64,000 nucleotides of DNA from Brachyspira intermedia PWS/A (GCF_000223215.1 NC_017243.1:496001-560000), one strand, 5' to 3'. Positions 36,801 through 46,421 are shown, counted from the stretch's first letter. Program-made: numbers and translations. The notes: generated by a model from the sequence alone, not told the origin.

Positions 36801-38284
36801 AATACTACAAATATCTCTTGAGGTATTACCCCTTTTGCAGAAGCTATTACAGGATTAGTATTGTCTAAAGAATAGCTGGCATATAAAGGCTGATAATATT
36901 CATTTGGTATTAATCTTATGGATATTTCTTTTTCAGGTTTCTTATATAAAAATTCAAATGTCATAGGATTAGGCATAGAATTAGCATAGCTTAATGATGC
37001 TATAGTAAATCTTGATTTTATTTCATCATTATCTGCATTAACAACCGGCTTTAAATATACTTTTGTTGATAAATAATTTGCTCCAGCCTTTACATTATTT
37101 ACATTTAAAGAGACTGTACTTGATATAGGATTATCTAAATCAACTATTCCGCTTGCTATAATATTTCCTTCTAAAACACTAGCATAGGCATTTGACAGTA
37201 TTATTTTATTATTAGTAAGTTTTGCATCTACTGCTACATTAAATAATTTATCTCTTACATTTAAATCAAAATCTATATGTGATTTTTTTCTTTCTCTAAA
37301 AGAATAATATCCGGAAGAATTAATTTCAGCATCTCTAAATGTATTTATATAATTACTTACAGTACTTATAGTTTTATTATCTAATTTTACAAATTTACTA
37401 ACAATAGGTGTATCTAAAGCTATACTCATAAATTTATGTACAGTATCTTTTGTAAGTTTAATATTTGTAACAGAAAATACTATATCTTCTTTATTATAAT
37501 TATATGTAAAATTTATGAAATCATATTTACTCTTATTTTGTAGGCCAATAAATATATCATAAAATGTATTAGTAATGAATAAATCATATTTAAATAAATC
37601 ATTTCTATCATCTCTACCTGATATTTCTGATTTAATATTTGATAAGTTAGTTGAGCTTTCCATATTAAAATTCACTATTGTGTTATCAGGTAAATTTAAG
37701 TCATATGAAAGAAAATATCCGTAATCTCTGAAATTACCATTTAAATCTGTAATAGATACTTCTGTAGTGTTATTGTTATCTACTATTTTAGCAGAAAAGT
37801 TTTTTATATTTATATTCTTTTCTTGAAATATAGATGTAATATTATTTATGATATCTCTTGAATCTGTATATGAATTTTTATTAGTATCATTACTTTTAAA
37901 TATGGAAGTATCTAATAAATTAGGATAAAAATCAGCATTATTAATATTTACATCACTTAAAAGATATAAAGGATCTTTTTTTATAAAGATTCTAAATATA
38001 TTGAATCCTAAACTAGCTCTATCCATTTCAAAAAAAGCTTTTGGATTATTTTTAGAATATAATTTTACATTGTCTAATACTAATTCTAATTTATAGGATA
38101 TACTTATATCTGATATGTATATATTTATAGGGCTTACTTTATTTATGTATTCTATAACATTATCTAAATATTTTTGTTTATTAGATACTACTAAAGAGAC
38201 ACTAAATAGAGCAGGTATCATAAAAGCTAATAAGGTTGTAGCCACATACATTCTAAATCTAGAATATCTGTTTTTTTGTCTCAA
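33836..38284 (-). CDS. tamB: TamB-like inner-membrane translocation/assembly protein
   Basis: The 1,482-aa protein has an N-terminal membrane anchor (about 11-31: MYVATTLLAFMIPALFSVSLV), a very long beta-rich body made of repetitive strands (AsmA/TamB-like, suggestive of a periplasm-spanning lipid bridge), and a C-terminal DUF490/TamB domain (GTINVERGSIYYLQNVYQLERG, then LDATAYTYK-like segments and the ending YKINPFDIRGKGQDFNIVTRWRF). TamB works with a BamA-type barrel, and its stop codon overlaps the bamA start, which supports a functional pair. It is the first gene of the cluster. Confidence 0.9.
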   Translation of the reverse strand: MRQKNRYSRFRMYVATTLLAFMIPALFSVSLVVSNKQKYLDNVIEYINKVSPINIYISDISISYKLELVLDNVKLYSKNNPKAFFEMDRASLGFNIFRIFIKKDPLYLLSDVNINNADFYPNLLDTSIFKSNDTNKNSYTDSRDIINNITSIFQEKNINIKNFSAKIVDNNNTTEVSITDLNGNFRDYGYFLSYDLNLPDNTIVNFNMESSTNLSNIKSEISGRDDRNDLFKYDLFITNTFYDIFIGLQNKSKYDFINFTYNYNKEDIVFSVTNIKLTKDTVHKFMSIALDTPIVSKFVKLDNKTISTVSNYINTFRDAEINSSGYYSFRERKKSHIDFDLNVRDKLFNVAVDAKLTNNKIILSNAYASVLEGNIIASGIVDLDNPISSTVSLNVNNVKAGANYLSTKVYLKPVVNADNDEIKSRFTIASLSYANSMPNPMTFEFLYKKPEKEISIRLIPNEYYQPLYASYSLDNTNPVIASAKGVIPQEIFVVLLGQNIIDNLSSLNVEYTMSNAMYTGGKGNVHVLQASSRKIYTEEYLIRIGASVYKNIIDINDIYYRLSEDGGINANAKIEYDKNFNVKINGNVNTPAGNYGLNGFSTTSTNGSKIIYASTDNSEIIASGIIATNGILDLNIKTPKTLSIKDIDINVDVDINNYMQKPLYLYGNVKANKNLAPIFALNTQFELSNQSIMFTNIILTYGENRITGDGILSSTDGITKFAALLKDLENNGIFALDTSINKNNIYGKITVNQLPFDVSGQAYGVLTANATIIGLMNNPVIYLEKFDIKDFQIPGMQFDISLNGYYRANELEIKDVLITKTGDFGMLTAKPFAKKQQIKIPYAYFSKELQNMTVEVNNMIFMSSFSGNINYNMRKLPDGREEYRLQTGPITVNKRKLPEFGTTVIRDKNDILLTNTKNHGIKGAIVGEEGNTRTDLVYMYNNDDMLNINGVIKNTKRDQVDLLVTSDIINVEVFEIFNVLFTEIASSPTNFTVDGKPYTLYAHIHGDADNVAIDGRFLGHGKKVKIAYFNDIFDDTIVDFNFDGHMFNVNNLTFTSRNKKNLTVTGEAELFKNNINYMAFDLLSSDEQLGLLDGNLNLGIAKVKGPVHVDLTVNGNMEAPRIGGILTLMKSDVQLSTLPSGSTYRERVYGILSKIYWDFTIEAWRQVRVAHNLVGDVYLEEGSKMRVYNTLLDGIELAGTINVERGSIYYLQNVYQLERGSVTFPPANSLDPIIDATAYTYKKYYPSTGNTSSQSYENELSGESVTLYMEMNARLSQLLSSEDSALRPVKFYTIPALGQYQVNQLAGIPQGTFGSREDQMFADSTANRSSINSDQLQQLTMNYSDLLLRSTVLRPVERWFRQFLGIDYINLSPTVVNNLIFVTNSSSINPTSVWDNTSVGIGKYVSKYLYLKYDVTYRVNDTTRPSLNGRNVDPYYFDHQFGFEVSLLKNYKLANFVFEYKINPFDIRGKGQDFNIVTRWRF

Positions 38285-38450
38285 TTAAATAAAATCCTAT
38301 TTGTAAATATACTTTTCATTATATAATATAACCTATTTATAAAAAAATTGTTATATTTTAATATCTTATTATCGTAATTTCTGCTTTTAGATATTAAAAT
38401 GCGTCATAACTTTATTATTTTGAAACTTTTATGTACATAAACAATAATAA

Positions 38451-38479
38451 TTGACAAATAATAAAAATAAAAGTATAAT
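38451..38479 (+). promoter_or_regulatory. Consensus promoter of the PTS genes
   Basis: TTGACA (38451-38456), 17 bases and TATAAT (38474-38479), about 38 bases before ATG 38518. Confidence 0.75.
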
Positions 38480-38517
38480 AATCTACCAAATAAAAGTTTA
38501 TTATGTGGAGGTTTCTA

Positions 38518-38952
38518 ATGTTAAAAGAGCTTATAAGAAACAAAATAGATATAGTTGATAGTGTTGATAATTGGGAAGAGGCTATAAAAAAAGGAGCTGA
38601 ACTTCTTATTGAAAATAAATGTATAGAACCTAGATATGTTGATAATATTATAAAAAATATTAAAGAAAGCGGACCTTATATTGTTCTTGGAGATGGAATG
38701 GCTATGTCCCATGCCAGACCTGAAGACGGGGTTATAAAAAACGGAATTACTCTTTTGAAAATTAAAAATGGTGTAGATTTTGATGAAAAAAATAAAATAT
38801 TCTTATTATTTACTTTAGCTGCTGAAAATAATGATAATCATCAGGAATTAATGGAAGAAATAGCTGATTTATTGAATGAAAGTGAAAAAATCAAAAGAAT
38901 AATGTATGATGAATTAACAGATTTAGAAATATACGATATTATTTTACAGTAA
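38518..38952 (+). CDS. PTS sugar transporter subunit IIA
   Basis: The 144-aa protein is an EIIA of the mannitol/fructose/ascorbate (UlaC/SgaA-like) type: VDSVDNWEEAIKKGAELL, GPYIVLGDGMAMSHARPEDG with the phosphorylated histidine in MSHARP, and IFLLFTLAAENNDNHQELM with the second conserved histidine. EIIA receives phosphate from HPr and passes it to EIIB. GGAGG lies six bases before ATG 38518, which I prefer over ATG 38503. It is followed by a near-copy (39103) and a UlaA-type EIIC (39801), but no EIIB gene is visible in the window. Confidence 0.9.
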   Translation: MLKELIRNKIDIVDSVDNWEEAIKKGAELLIENKCIEPRYVDNIIKNIKESGPYIVLGDGMAMSHARPEDGVIKNGITLLKIKNGVDFDEKNKIFLLFTLAAENNDNHQELMEEIADLLNESEKIKRIMYDELTDLEIYDIILQ

Positions 38953-39102
38953 TATATTATATAGTTACTTATACATAATTTTATAATATAAATTTTTAAA
39001 AACATTATATATTCATATATAAAATGTTTTTTTTAAATAATATTATTTTTTACAAATCCAAAAATTGTTATTATATTATAATAAATGAATTTTGGAGTTT
39101 TT

Positions 39103-39533
39103 ATGTTAAAAGAGTTTTTAAAAGATAATATAAAAATAGTAGAAAATGTTTCAAATTGGGAAGAAGCTATAAAAATAGCAGCAAAATCTTTGATTGATAA
39201 AAATAATATAGAAGATATATATGTACAGGCTATAATAGATGATGTATATAAATACGGTCCTTATATAGTTCTTACTGACGGAGCTGCAATGCCTCATTCA
39301 AGACCTGAAAATGGTGTATTAAAAATGGGAATGAGCTTTTTAAAAGTAAAAAATGGTGTTGATTTTTATAAAACGGATGAAAAGGTATATTTATTCTTTG
39401 TTTTAGCTGCTGAAAATTCTGATAGTCATCAAGAGGCTATATCTGAATTAGCCGATTTTTTAGGTAATGATGATAAAGTAAAAAAATGATAAAAGAAGAT
39501 TTAAATGAAGAAGAAATTTTATCTTTATTATAA
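39103..39533 (+). pseudogene. Second PTS IIA subunit, frameshifted at its C-terminus
   Basis: This is a paralogue of the IIA gene just upstream (VENVSNWEEAIKIAAKSLI, GPYIVLTDGAAMPHSRPENG with the active histidine in MPHSRP, FFVLAAENSDSHQEAI). Translation stops at 39487-39489 after KVKK because of an A7 tract (39480-39486). With A8 it would continue KVKKMIKEDLNEEEILSLL to the stop at 39531-39533, matching the end of its paralogue. The active histidines are intact. GGAG lies five bases before ATG 39103. Confidence 0.78.
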
Positions 39534-39800
39534 AATAAAAACTATATTCTTATTATAATTATCTATAGATATAATGTAATGTTGAAGCTGTTGTTATAAA
39601 ATACATTAAATCAGCATTATATCATCTATATATATGTTTTTTTCTTTTTCTATTATATATAAAATTATTATATATATTTAATGTTTATACTGAATATAAG
39701 TATTTATCTTAGTATCATATAAGTTTTGGCGATTGTTTAGAATATTATAAAAATATTCAATTATATTCTGTGTTATATTAAAATTAGTTAAGGAGATAAT

Positions 39801-41266
39801 ATGGAAGTTTTATTGAAGATATGGACATACTTTGTACAAAATATTCTTACACAGCCGGCATATTTTATTGGTTTTATAGTATTAATAGGTTATATACTAT
39901 TAAAAAAAACTTGGTATGAATGTTTAGCAGGATTTTTAAAAGCTACTGTTGGATATCTTATACTTTTAGTGGGCTCTGGAGGACTTGTCAATAATTTTAG
40001 ACCTATACTTGTAGGGCTTAAAGATAGATTTGATTTGCAAGCAACAGTTATAGATCCGTATTATGGACAAAATGCTGTTCAAACTGCAATGGAGCATATG
40101 GGAAAATCTTTTTCTCAGGTAATGATGCTTATTCTTATAGCATTTATGTTTAATGTTATTTTAGTTGCCTTTAGAAAAGTTACAAAAATACGTTCTTTAT
40201 TTACTACAGGAAATGTTCAGATACAGCAAGCAGCGGCAGCTTTTTGGATAATATTTTTTGTTTTCCTGAATTAGGTGATATTCCTATGCTTATAATCATG
40301 AGTATAATTCTTGGTTTATATTGGGCTGTAGGTTCTAATTTAACTGTAGAAATTACTCAAGATTTAACAAATGGCGGCGGTTTTTGCATTGCTCATCAAC
40401 AAATGTTTGCTTTAAAAATATTTTCTATTATAGCCGAAAAATTAAAAGGAAAAGGTGAAAGTAAGAAATTAGAAGATATTAAATTTCCAGGATTTTTATC
40501 AATTTTCAATGACAATATGGTATCTACTTCTATATTGATGTTAGTATTCTTTGGAATAATATTATTAATTTTAGGAAAAGATTACTTAATAGATAATGAA
40601 TTCATGAAAGAAGGTCAAAGTTTCTTTTTCTATACATTAACAACAGCTTTGAATTTCGCAGTATATTTATCTATATTGCAATTAGGTGTTACAACATTTG
40701 TGGCAGAATTAACACAATCTTTCAAAGGTATATCCACAAGATTTCTTCATGGGGCTGTTCCGGGTATTGACTGTACAGCCGCTTTTGGTTTTGGACCTCC
40801 AAATGCTATTACTATTGGCTTATTATTTGGGGCAGCTGGACAATTTCTGGCAATTATTATATTGATACTTATGAAAAGCCCTATACTAATAATAGCCGGA
40901 TTTATACCTGTATTTTTTGATAATGCTACTATAGCAATATTTGCTAATAATAAAGGCGGCATTAAAGCTGCTATGATTTTTACATTTATTTCTGGAATAT
41001 GTCAGGTATTTGGATCTGCTTTCATAGCTTATTGGATAGGACTTGCTACTTATGGCGGTTATGTAGGTATGTTGGATTGGGCTGTATTATGGCCTGGATT
41101 TACAATAATTATGAAATATTTAGGTTATGCTGGTGTTGCTATTATAGTATTAATATTGATAGCTATACCTCAAATTCAGTATATGAAAAACAAAGACACA
41201 TATTTTTTAATTATTGATGATTACGATGCTTATAAAGAAAAATTAAAAGAAAAAAGCAAATTTTAA
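39801..41266 (+). pseudogene. PTS UlaA/SgaT-type IIC permease, split by a frameshift
   Basis: Two adjacent frames together form a ~488-aa EIIC of the UlaA family. The first frame (to 40274) has membrane helices FIGFIVLIGYILL and ECLAGFLKATVGYLILLVGSGGL. It is interrupted at a T6 tract (40254-40259). The next frame continues FCFPELGDIPMLI and the rest of the permease (TQDLTNGGGFCIAHQQMF, FLHGAVPGIDCTAAFGFGPP, IIAGFIPVFFDN). One extra T restores the protein. UlaA transports ascorbate or related sugars. AAGGAG lies six bases before ATG 39801. The EIIB that should work with it is missing here. Confidence 0.85.
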
Positions 41267-41453
41267 AATATTATTTTAAGTAAATTAATAAATGTTTTTG
41301 ACATAATAATAAAGATAATTTTTAAAAAATTAAAATCATTGAATATTGATAAACATATAACTTCATTATATTATTTTTGATATGATGATAAACTAAACAG
41401 GATAAAATAAAACTTAAATTAAGAAGAAATTTTATAATTATTTGGAGATAATT

Positions 41454-42257
41454 TTGAATAATATTGAGCTTATAGCCACAGATTTAGACGGCACTTTATT
41501 AAATAATAATCATCAAATAAGCGAGTATAATAAAAAAGTGATAAAAAGAGCCTCTGAAAAAGGAATAAAAACTATATTATCTACAGGAAGACCTACAGCA
41601 TCGGCTTATAAATTTTTATATGATTTAAATATTGATACCGAGCTTATATCATTCAATGGTGCTATGATAACGGATAAGAATTCAAATATTATATATCAAG
41701 AAAATTTAAATCCTGAAATAAGTATTAAACTTATAAATATTGCTGAAAAATATAATGTATATCATCAGGGATTTTTAGGTGATAGATGGAATATTGGTTT
41801 CTTTGATAAAAAATGGACTAATTTCTATACATCAATAGCAAAAATAGACAATTATATTATAGGTTTTGGTGATATAGAAGATTTTTCTTTCAGCAAATTT
41901 ATGTTTATAGGTGAAAATGATATATTAAAAAATATAGCCGAAGAATTAAATTGCACTTTTGGAAGCAGTATATATCATACATTTTCAAGAGATGTTTATT
42001 TAGAAGTTCATAGTCCTAATACTTCAAAGGCTAAGGCTTTAAAATATTTAGCTGATAAATACAATATCAATTCTGATAATATAATAGCTTTCGGTGATAA
42101 TAATAATGATTTGGAAATGCTTGAATTTGCCGGTATTTCTGTTGCTGTTGAAAATGCTGAAGATACTGTAAAATCAAAGTCCTTATACATTACCAAAAGC
42201 AATGAAGAAAATGGGGTAGGGATATTCATTAATAATATTCTTAATTTAAATATATAA
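41454..42257 (+). CDS. Cof-type HAD-family hydrolase
   Basis: The 267-aa protein has the HAD core: the nucleophile motif TDLDGTLL, the threonine/serine motif LSTGRP, and the late IIAFGDNNNDLEML with the metal-binding aspartates. The inserted C2-type cap (about residues 85-190) marks it as a Cof-like sugar-phosphate phosphatase. Being downstream of PTS genes fits sugar-phosphate use. I choose TTG 41454 because GGAG lies six bases upstream; TTG 41442 would overlap the ribosome site. Confidence 0.88.
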   Translation: MNNIELIATDLDGTLLNNNHQISEYNKKVIKRASEKGIKTILSTGRPTASAYKFLYDLNIDTELISFNGAMITDKNSNIIYQENLNPEISIKLINIAEKYNVYHQGFLGDRWNIGFFDKKWTNFYTSIAKIDNYIIGFGDIEDFSFSKFMFIGENDILKNIAEELNCTFGSSIYHTFSRDVYLEVHSPNTSKAKALKYLADKYNINSDNIIAFGDNNNDLEMLEFAGISVAVENAEDTVKSKSLYITKSNEENGVGIFINNILNLNI

Positions 42258-42284
42258 TTTTTATATTCTATAATAAAAACCACT

Positions 42285-42313
42285 TTGACAAATTTATAAT
42301 TTACTGATATAGT
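42285..42313 (+). promoter_or_regulatory. Promoter of the helical hypothetical gene
   Basis: TTGACA (42285-42290), 17 bases and TATAGT (42308-42313), 26 bases before ATG 42340. Confidence 0.6.
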
Positions 42314-42339
42314 TTTTCAAGTTAGTTAGGAGTTTAATT

Positions 42340-43380
42340 ATGCAGATATTTCAAGAAAAATTATTAAAAGCTTTAGAAATGTATCAAAACGATTTTGATA
42401 ATATTATAGGAAGTTTTTTTGATGATAAAGATAAATATAATAATTTAATAAGTAAATATTCATGCGAAATGGAAGATGATGTTGATAAAAATTATTTATT
42501 AAGGGCAAGACTTTCATTTTCTATCATATATTATAAAAATCTACAAGCTTTAAATAAAGAAGCTTTGAAAAATATAATCATTCATTTATTTAATGAAGAA
42601 TTAAAAGACAGAGAACATTCAAAATATAAAGGAATAGGAATAGCATTAGAATCTTTAACATTTCTTTTAAGCAAATACAATAAAGATAATAAAGATTTAT
42701 TTGAAAAAGCAAAAAAGATAAATACTGATTGTGCCATTGGTTATGACAGCAATGTGAGATTTGAAAGTGATATAGAAAAATTAACTATTCAGTATTGTAT
42801 GCATTATGCTTTGGAATTGGGATTTAAAGATTTATATTATGAATTAATAGATGTATGGAAATCAAGTATTGAAAAATGGGACAGAATTAATTTAGAAAGA
42901 CTTAGAGATTTTGAAATAGAAATAGGAAACAGAGATGGTGAATTAGAGGCTAATAAAAAACTTTATGAGATTGTTAAAAGTGATTATGATAAAAACAAAC
43001 AAAATCAGGCATTATCAAAGAAGTATTTATTTTATTTAGTTTCATATTTAAGCAATTATGCAGAGAATTTAATAAGACTTTCAAATTATGATGAGGCTTT
43101 GAATATTATTTTATTAAATATTGATGATATAAAGTCTATTAATAATAATGCTTTTTATAAAGTTCATGCCGGTATATCAATAGCAGATAGTGCATTAAAA
43201 ATTCTAATTAACAAAGAAATTAATGATAATATAAATTTATTATGGGATTTTATAAAGATAGCATTTACTAATGAACATAATACATATTCAAAGAGTTTAT
43301 ATGAATCTTTCTTTAAAGCATGCGATAAAATGAATGATTTAGAATTGAAAGAGAAAGTTGAAAAAGAGATGAAAAACTAA
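42340..43380 (+). CDS. Hypothetical helical protein, TPR-like
   Basis: I do not recognise this 346-aa protein. It has no signal peptide or membrane segment and is almost all helical, with a regular Leu/Ile/Tyr spacing (ALNKEALKNIIIHLF, ALELGFKDLYYELIDVW, NYAENLIRLSNYDEALNIIL) that suggests TPR-like repeats. It ends overlapping by three bases with the convergent comFC gene, so mRNA ends there are complementary. GTTAGGAG is the ribosome site. Confidence 0.7.
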   Translation: MQIFQEKLLKALEMYQNDFDNIIGSFFDDKDKYNNLISKYSCEMEDDVDKNYLLRARLSFSIIYYKNLQALNKEALKNIIIHLFNEELKDREHSKYKGIGIALESLTFLLSKYNKDNKDLFEKAKKINTDCAIGYDSNVRFESDIEKLTIQYCMHYALELGFKDLYYELIDVWKSSIEKWDRINLERLRDFEIEIGNRDGELEANKKLYEIVKSDYDKNKQNQALSKKYLFYLVSYLSNYAENLIRLSNYDEALNIILLNIDDIKSINNNAFYKVHAGISIADSALKILINKEINDNINLLWDFIKIAFTNEHNTYSKSLYESFFKACDKMNDLELKEKVEKEMKN

Positions 43381-44108
43381 GCACGGGCTACTGTAAGCAA
43401 ACCTATTTTGTTAATGCATTCTAGTTTCTTAATCTCTTTAGAAATTTCATTTAAAGTGCTTCCCGTGGTAAGTACATCATCTATTATAAGAAGATCTATT
43501 TTATTATGATCGCTGTAGTCGGTATTTATCACAAAAGCATTTTTTATCATGTTTAGTCTTTCTGTTTTACTGTTTAAAGAACTTAATGCTTTGGTTTCTT
43601 TTTGCCTGAATATTATATCATCTATTAATTTTATATTTAGAATTTTAGATATTGTTTCTGCTATTATTTCACTTTGATTGTATCCTCTTTCCAAAAATCT
43701 ATTTTTACCAAGAGGCACAAAAGTAACGGCATCATAATTTTTTATGTAGTCTTTATAATAATAACTAAGCATAGCAGCGAAGTCTTTACATATCAAATAT
43801 CTATGAGAGAACTTCATTTTGTGAATCAAATCTATTGTATGATTATTATAATAAAGCATAGATTTGCATTCATCAAAATAAAGTTCTTCATCTTTGCAAA
43901 TGCATATTGATTTTTCACTTTCTAAAACTTTACCGCATTTAGGACACCTTATATATTCATCTTTATGTATATAATCCAAATTTTTATTTATGCAGTCAAT
44001 ACAAACATAATTCATATTATTACTTTGCATTAACTCTCCGCATATTATACAGTGATTAGGAAATATTAAAGATAATATATTATTTATAATATGCTTGTAA
44101 AGTTTCAT
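43377..44108 (-). CDS. comFC: ComF-family protein (phosphoribosyltransferase-like)
   Basis: The 243-aa protein has the two N-terminal zinc-binding pairs C-x-x-C (PNHCIICGELM and IRCPKCGKV), a CICKDEELYF link, the ERGYNQSEIIAETI region and a PRPP-like loop LLIIDDVLTTGSTLNE, which is the ComFC signature. ComFC is linked to DNA uptake in naturally competent bacteria; other bacteria keep it as a general factor. It starts 11 bases after the SPFH gene in the same direction, so they may be one operon. Confidence 0.9.
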   Translation of the reverse strand: MKLYKHIINNILSLIFPNHCIICGELMQSNNMNYVCIDCINKNLDYIHKDEYIRCPKCGKVLESEKSICICKDEELYFDECKSMLYYNNHTIDLIHKMKFSHRYLICKDFAAMLSYYYKDYIKNYDAVTFVPLGKNRFLERGYNQSEIIAETISKILNIKLIDDIIFRQKETKALSSLNSKTERLNMIKNAFVINTDYSDHNKIDLLIIDDVLTTGSTLNEISKEIKKLECINKIGLLTVARA

Positions 44109-44119
44109 TTATTATTTCA

Positions 44120-44911
44120 TTATTTTATTTGTATCATAGGGCTTACACCAGAACCAGCAACCTGAGGCATTTTACCATCCCATTTTTCTATATACATTCT
44201 TTGAATAAGAAGAGGTGTTAAAGATTCCTGCATTATTCTATTGGCTTCTGCTATACCTTTAGCCTTTGTAATTTCAGCTTCAGCTTCATATTTTACTTTT
44301 TCTAAATCATTTTGAGCAGTTAATGCATTTTGTGAAGCTATCAATTTTCTTTCTATTGCTTGATCAAATTCATCAGAAAAATCATGTTCTATGATAGAGC
44401 ATGCTGCAACTGTGATGCCGTAATCCTGAAAATCACTCATAACCTCTTTTAAAAGCTCTCCAGCCATTTCATTTCTTTTTGTTATGAATTCTTCTATAGT
44501 GTATCTTGCAGAAACAGCATTCAAACTCTCTGATATTCTAGGATTAACTAATTTGTTTTTATAATCTGTTCCGAATTTTCTAAATAAATCTAAAGCATCT
44601 CCTGTTATAGAATACTGAACATTTAAAGTCATAGATATTGTCTGCATATCCTTTGATGATACAGCATAAGTTTTTTCTACTGTTTGTTCTCTTACTTCCA
44701 TAGTTTTTATTGTGTCTATAAAAGGTATTCTAAAATGAAGTCCGGGTTCTTCCTGAGATATAGCTTTACCTAATCTGCTTCTTATTCCAACTTCTCCAGT
44801 AGATACTATTGTAACGCTAGAAAATATTAAAAATCCTACAACTAAAACAACAGGTAATAGTATAAAAAGTAGAGAATGCAGTTTATTTGAACTCACATTT
44901 ATTATTCTCAT
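44120..44911 (-). CDS. SPFH/prohibitin (HflC-like) membrane protein
   Basis: The 264-aa protein has one N-terminal membrane helix (about 15-35) and then an SPFH domain: STGEVGIRSRLGKA, EPGLHFRIPFIDTI, the VEKTYAVSSKDMQTISM strand and a C-terminal Ala/Glu coiled coil (AEAEITKAKGIAEANRIMQ). Proteins of this family form membrane rings and can regulate FtsH. AAGGAGG lies seven bases before ATG 44911, so the longer frame that opens at 44965 is not used. The 245-base gap upstream (44912-45156) holds nothing I can call. Confidence 0.9.
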   Translation of the reverse strand: MRIINVSSNKLHSLLFILLPVVLVVGFLIFSSVTIVSTGEVGIRSRLGKAISQEEPGLHFRIPFIDTIKTMEVREQTVEKTYAVSSKDMQTISMTLNVQYSITGDALDLFRKFGTDYKNKLVNPRISESLNAVSARYTIEEFITKRNEMAGELLKEVMSDFQDYGITVAACSIIEHDFSDEFDQAIERKLIASQNALTAQNDLEKVKYEAEAEITKAKGIAEANRIMQESLTPLLIQRMYIEKWDGKMPQVAGSGVSPMIQIK

Positions 44912-45156
44912 ATGTTCCTCCTTAAATATATACGAAATATTAAAATATAAGTAATTTTTTTGCAAGTATATCCTATTGGGGTATTATTCGGAATCATTTG
45001 TATTAAAATAAAAATAATTTATTATACTAAAATATTAATTGCATTAAGAAAAAAATACTATATAATTTATCCTACTATTTACAAATAACAGCTGCATTAA
45101 TTATGTCAAATTGAATAATAGTCAAAAAAGTAATTTTTTATTATCGGAGTCTTTTT

Positions 45157-46089
45157 ATGGAAATGCTTAATAGAGTTTTAATATCAGATGATGGTCATAG
45201 AATGTATACATATATTTTTAAACCTGATTCTAAGCCTAAAGCAATAGTGCAAATAGTTCATGGACTTGGAGAGCATGCTGGAAGATATAAAGAGATTGCT
45301 GAAAAACTTAATAAAGAAGGATTTTTAGTTTGTGCCGACGATCATAGAGGATTTGGAAGAAGCACTGTAAGTAAGGATCAAATAGGGCATATGGCCGATA
45401 AAAACGGACATGAACTTATTATAGAAGATATGAAGCATTTAATGGTAAATACTAAAGCCGATTATCCTAATCTTCCTTATTTTATGATGGGTCATAGTAT
45501 GGGTTCTTTTCTTACTAGAGGTTTTTTGATTAAATATCATAAAGATTTAAATGGTGCTATAATAATGGGTACTAGGGGAAAACCTAAGGGAATAGAAAAT
45601 CTAGGAAAAACTATAGCTAATATTCAGAAGTCATTATTCGGCGGAAGAAAAAGAGCTTATTTACTTGACAAATTATCAGTTGGCGGATACGGTAAAAAAT
45701 TCTTCCCTAAAGATAATTCAGATTTAGCATGGCTTACTTCAGATAAGGAAGAAATTAAGAAAGCTCAGGAAGATGAATACTTTGCAAATAAGCCTGCAAG
45801 TATAGAAACTTACATTCAATTATTTGAACTTATTGATAAAATTTCAAATAAGGATAATTATTCTTCTATGGATAAAAATTTCCCTATACTTTTAATATCA
45901 GGAGCGAAAGACCCTGTAGGAGATATGGGAAAGGGAGTTAAATGGGTTCATGAAATGTATGAGTCATTAGGATTTAAAGATGTTACTATAAGTCTTTATG
46001 AAAATGGAAGACATGAAATACTTAATGATGTTCAAAGAGATGATGTAGCTAAAGAGATAATTGCTTGGCTTAATGCTCATATAGCATAG
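45157..46089 (+). CDS. Alpha/beta hydrolase, monoacylglycerol lipase-like
   Basis: The 310-aa enzyme has the lysophospholipase/monoacylglycerol lipase signatures: HGLGEHAGRY oxyanion region, DHRGFGRST, the nucleophile elbow MGHSMGSF, a later aspartate in GAKDPVG and the catalytic histidine in YENGRHEILND. It has no signal peptide, so it acts in the cytoplasm on lipid or ester substrates. GGAG lies nine bases before the ATG. It is monocistronic and ends in a terminator at 46112-46136. Confidence 0.9.
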   Translation: MEMLNRVLISDDGHRMYTYIFKPDSKPKAIVQIVHGLGEHAGRYKEIAEKLNKEGFLVCADDHRGFGRSTVSKDQIGHMADKNGHELIIEDMKHLMVNTKADYPNLPYFMMGHSMGSFLTRGFLIKYHKDLNGAIIMGTRGKPKGIENLGKTIANIQKSLFGGRKRAYLLDKLSVGGYGKKFFPKDNSDLAWLTSDKEEIKKAQEDEYFANKPASIETYIQLFELIDKISNKDNYSSMDKNFPILLISGAKDPVGDMGKGVKWVHEMYESLGFKDVTISLYENGRHEILNDVQRDDVAKEIIAWLNAHIA

Positions 46090-46111
46090 TATTACTATAT
46101 GATATTTTTAT

Positions 46112-46136
46112 AAAGCATAGGTACTTATGCTTTTTT
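46112..46136 (+). terminator. Rho-independent terminator of the hydrolase gene
   Basis: AAAGCATA pairs with TATGCTTT around GGTACT, with trailing Ts. Confidence 0.75.
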
Positions 46137-46141
46137 AATAG

Positions 46142-46420
46142 TATATACTAAAAATTTTTAAGTTTGTCAAAATTTAGATTTTTAATTTTATTGTTTGTGG
46201 GGACTAGCCCCCACACCCCCAGTTCTTTTATTGGTATAAAAGAACCAAAAAAACTGCATTTTTAACCCATATTTTAGGTATTACTACACATTTAATACAT
46301 ATTGTAGTAATATAAGGTTGTAGCACTTGCGTTTTTTGCAACTTTTTTGTGCGTCAAAAAAGTTGATAATACATTTACAAAAATATTAAAATTGACAAAA
46401 TGTAATTGTTTAGGTATAAA
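46142..46420. repeat. BIR repeat unit (intergenic)
   Basis: This unit fills the 332-base gap 46090-46421. Left tip TATATA (46142-46147), 17 bases, TGTCAA (46165-46170); right end TTGACA (46392-46397), 17 bases, TATAAA (46415-46420). The interior has TTATTGTTTGTGGGGACTAG, as in the 53.8-kb copy, but the two end arms are swapped relative to it. A hairpin GTTCTTTT/AAAAGAAC lies inside. The right tip touches the NUDIX gene stop. Confidence 0.75.
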
Positions 46421-46421
46421 T

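Noticed and set aside
39534-39800. Missing EIIB gene between IIA and IIC
   Set aside because: I looked in all frames of this AT-rich gap and found only short broken frames.
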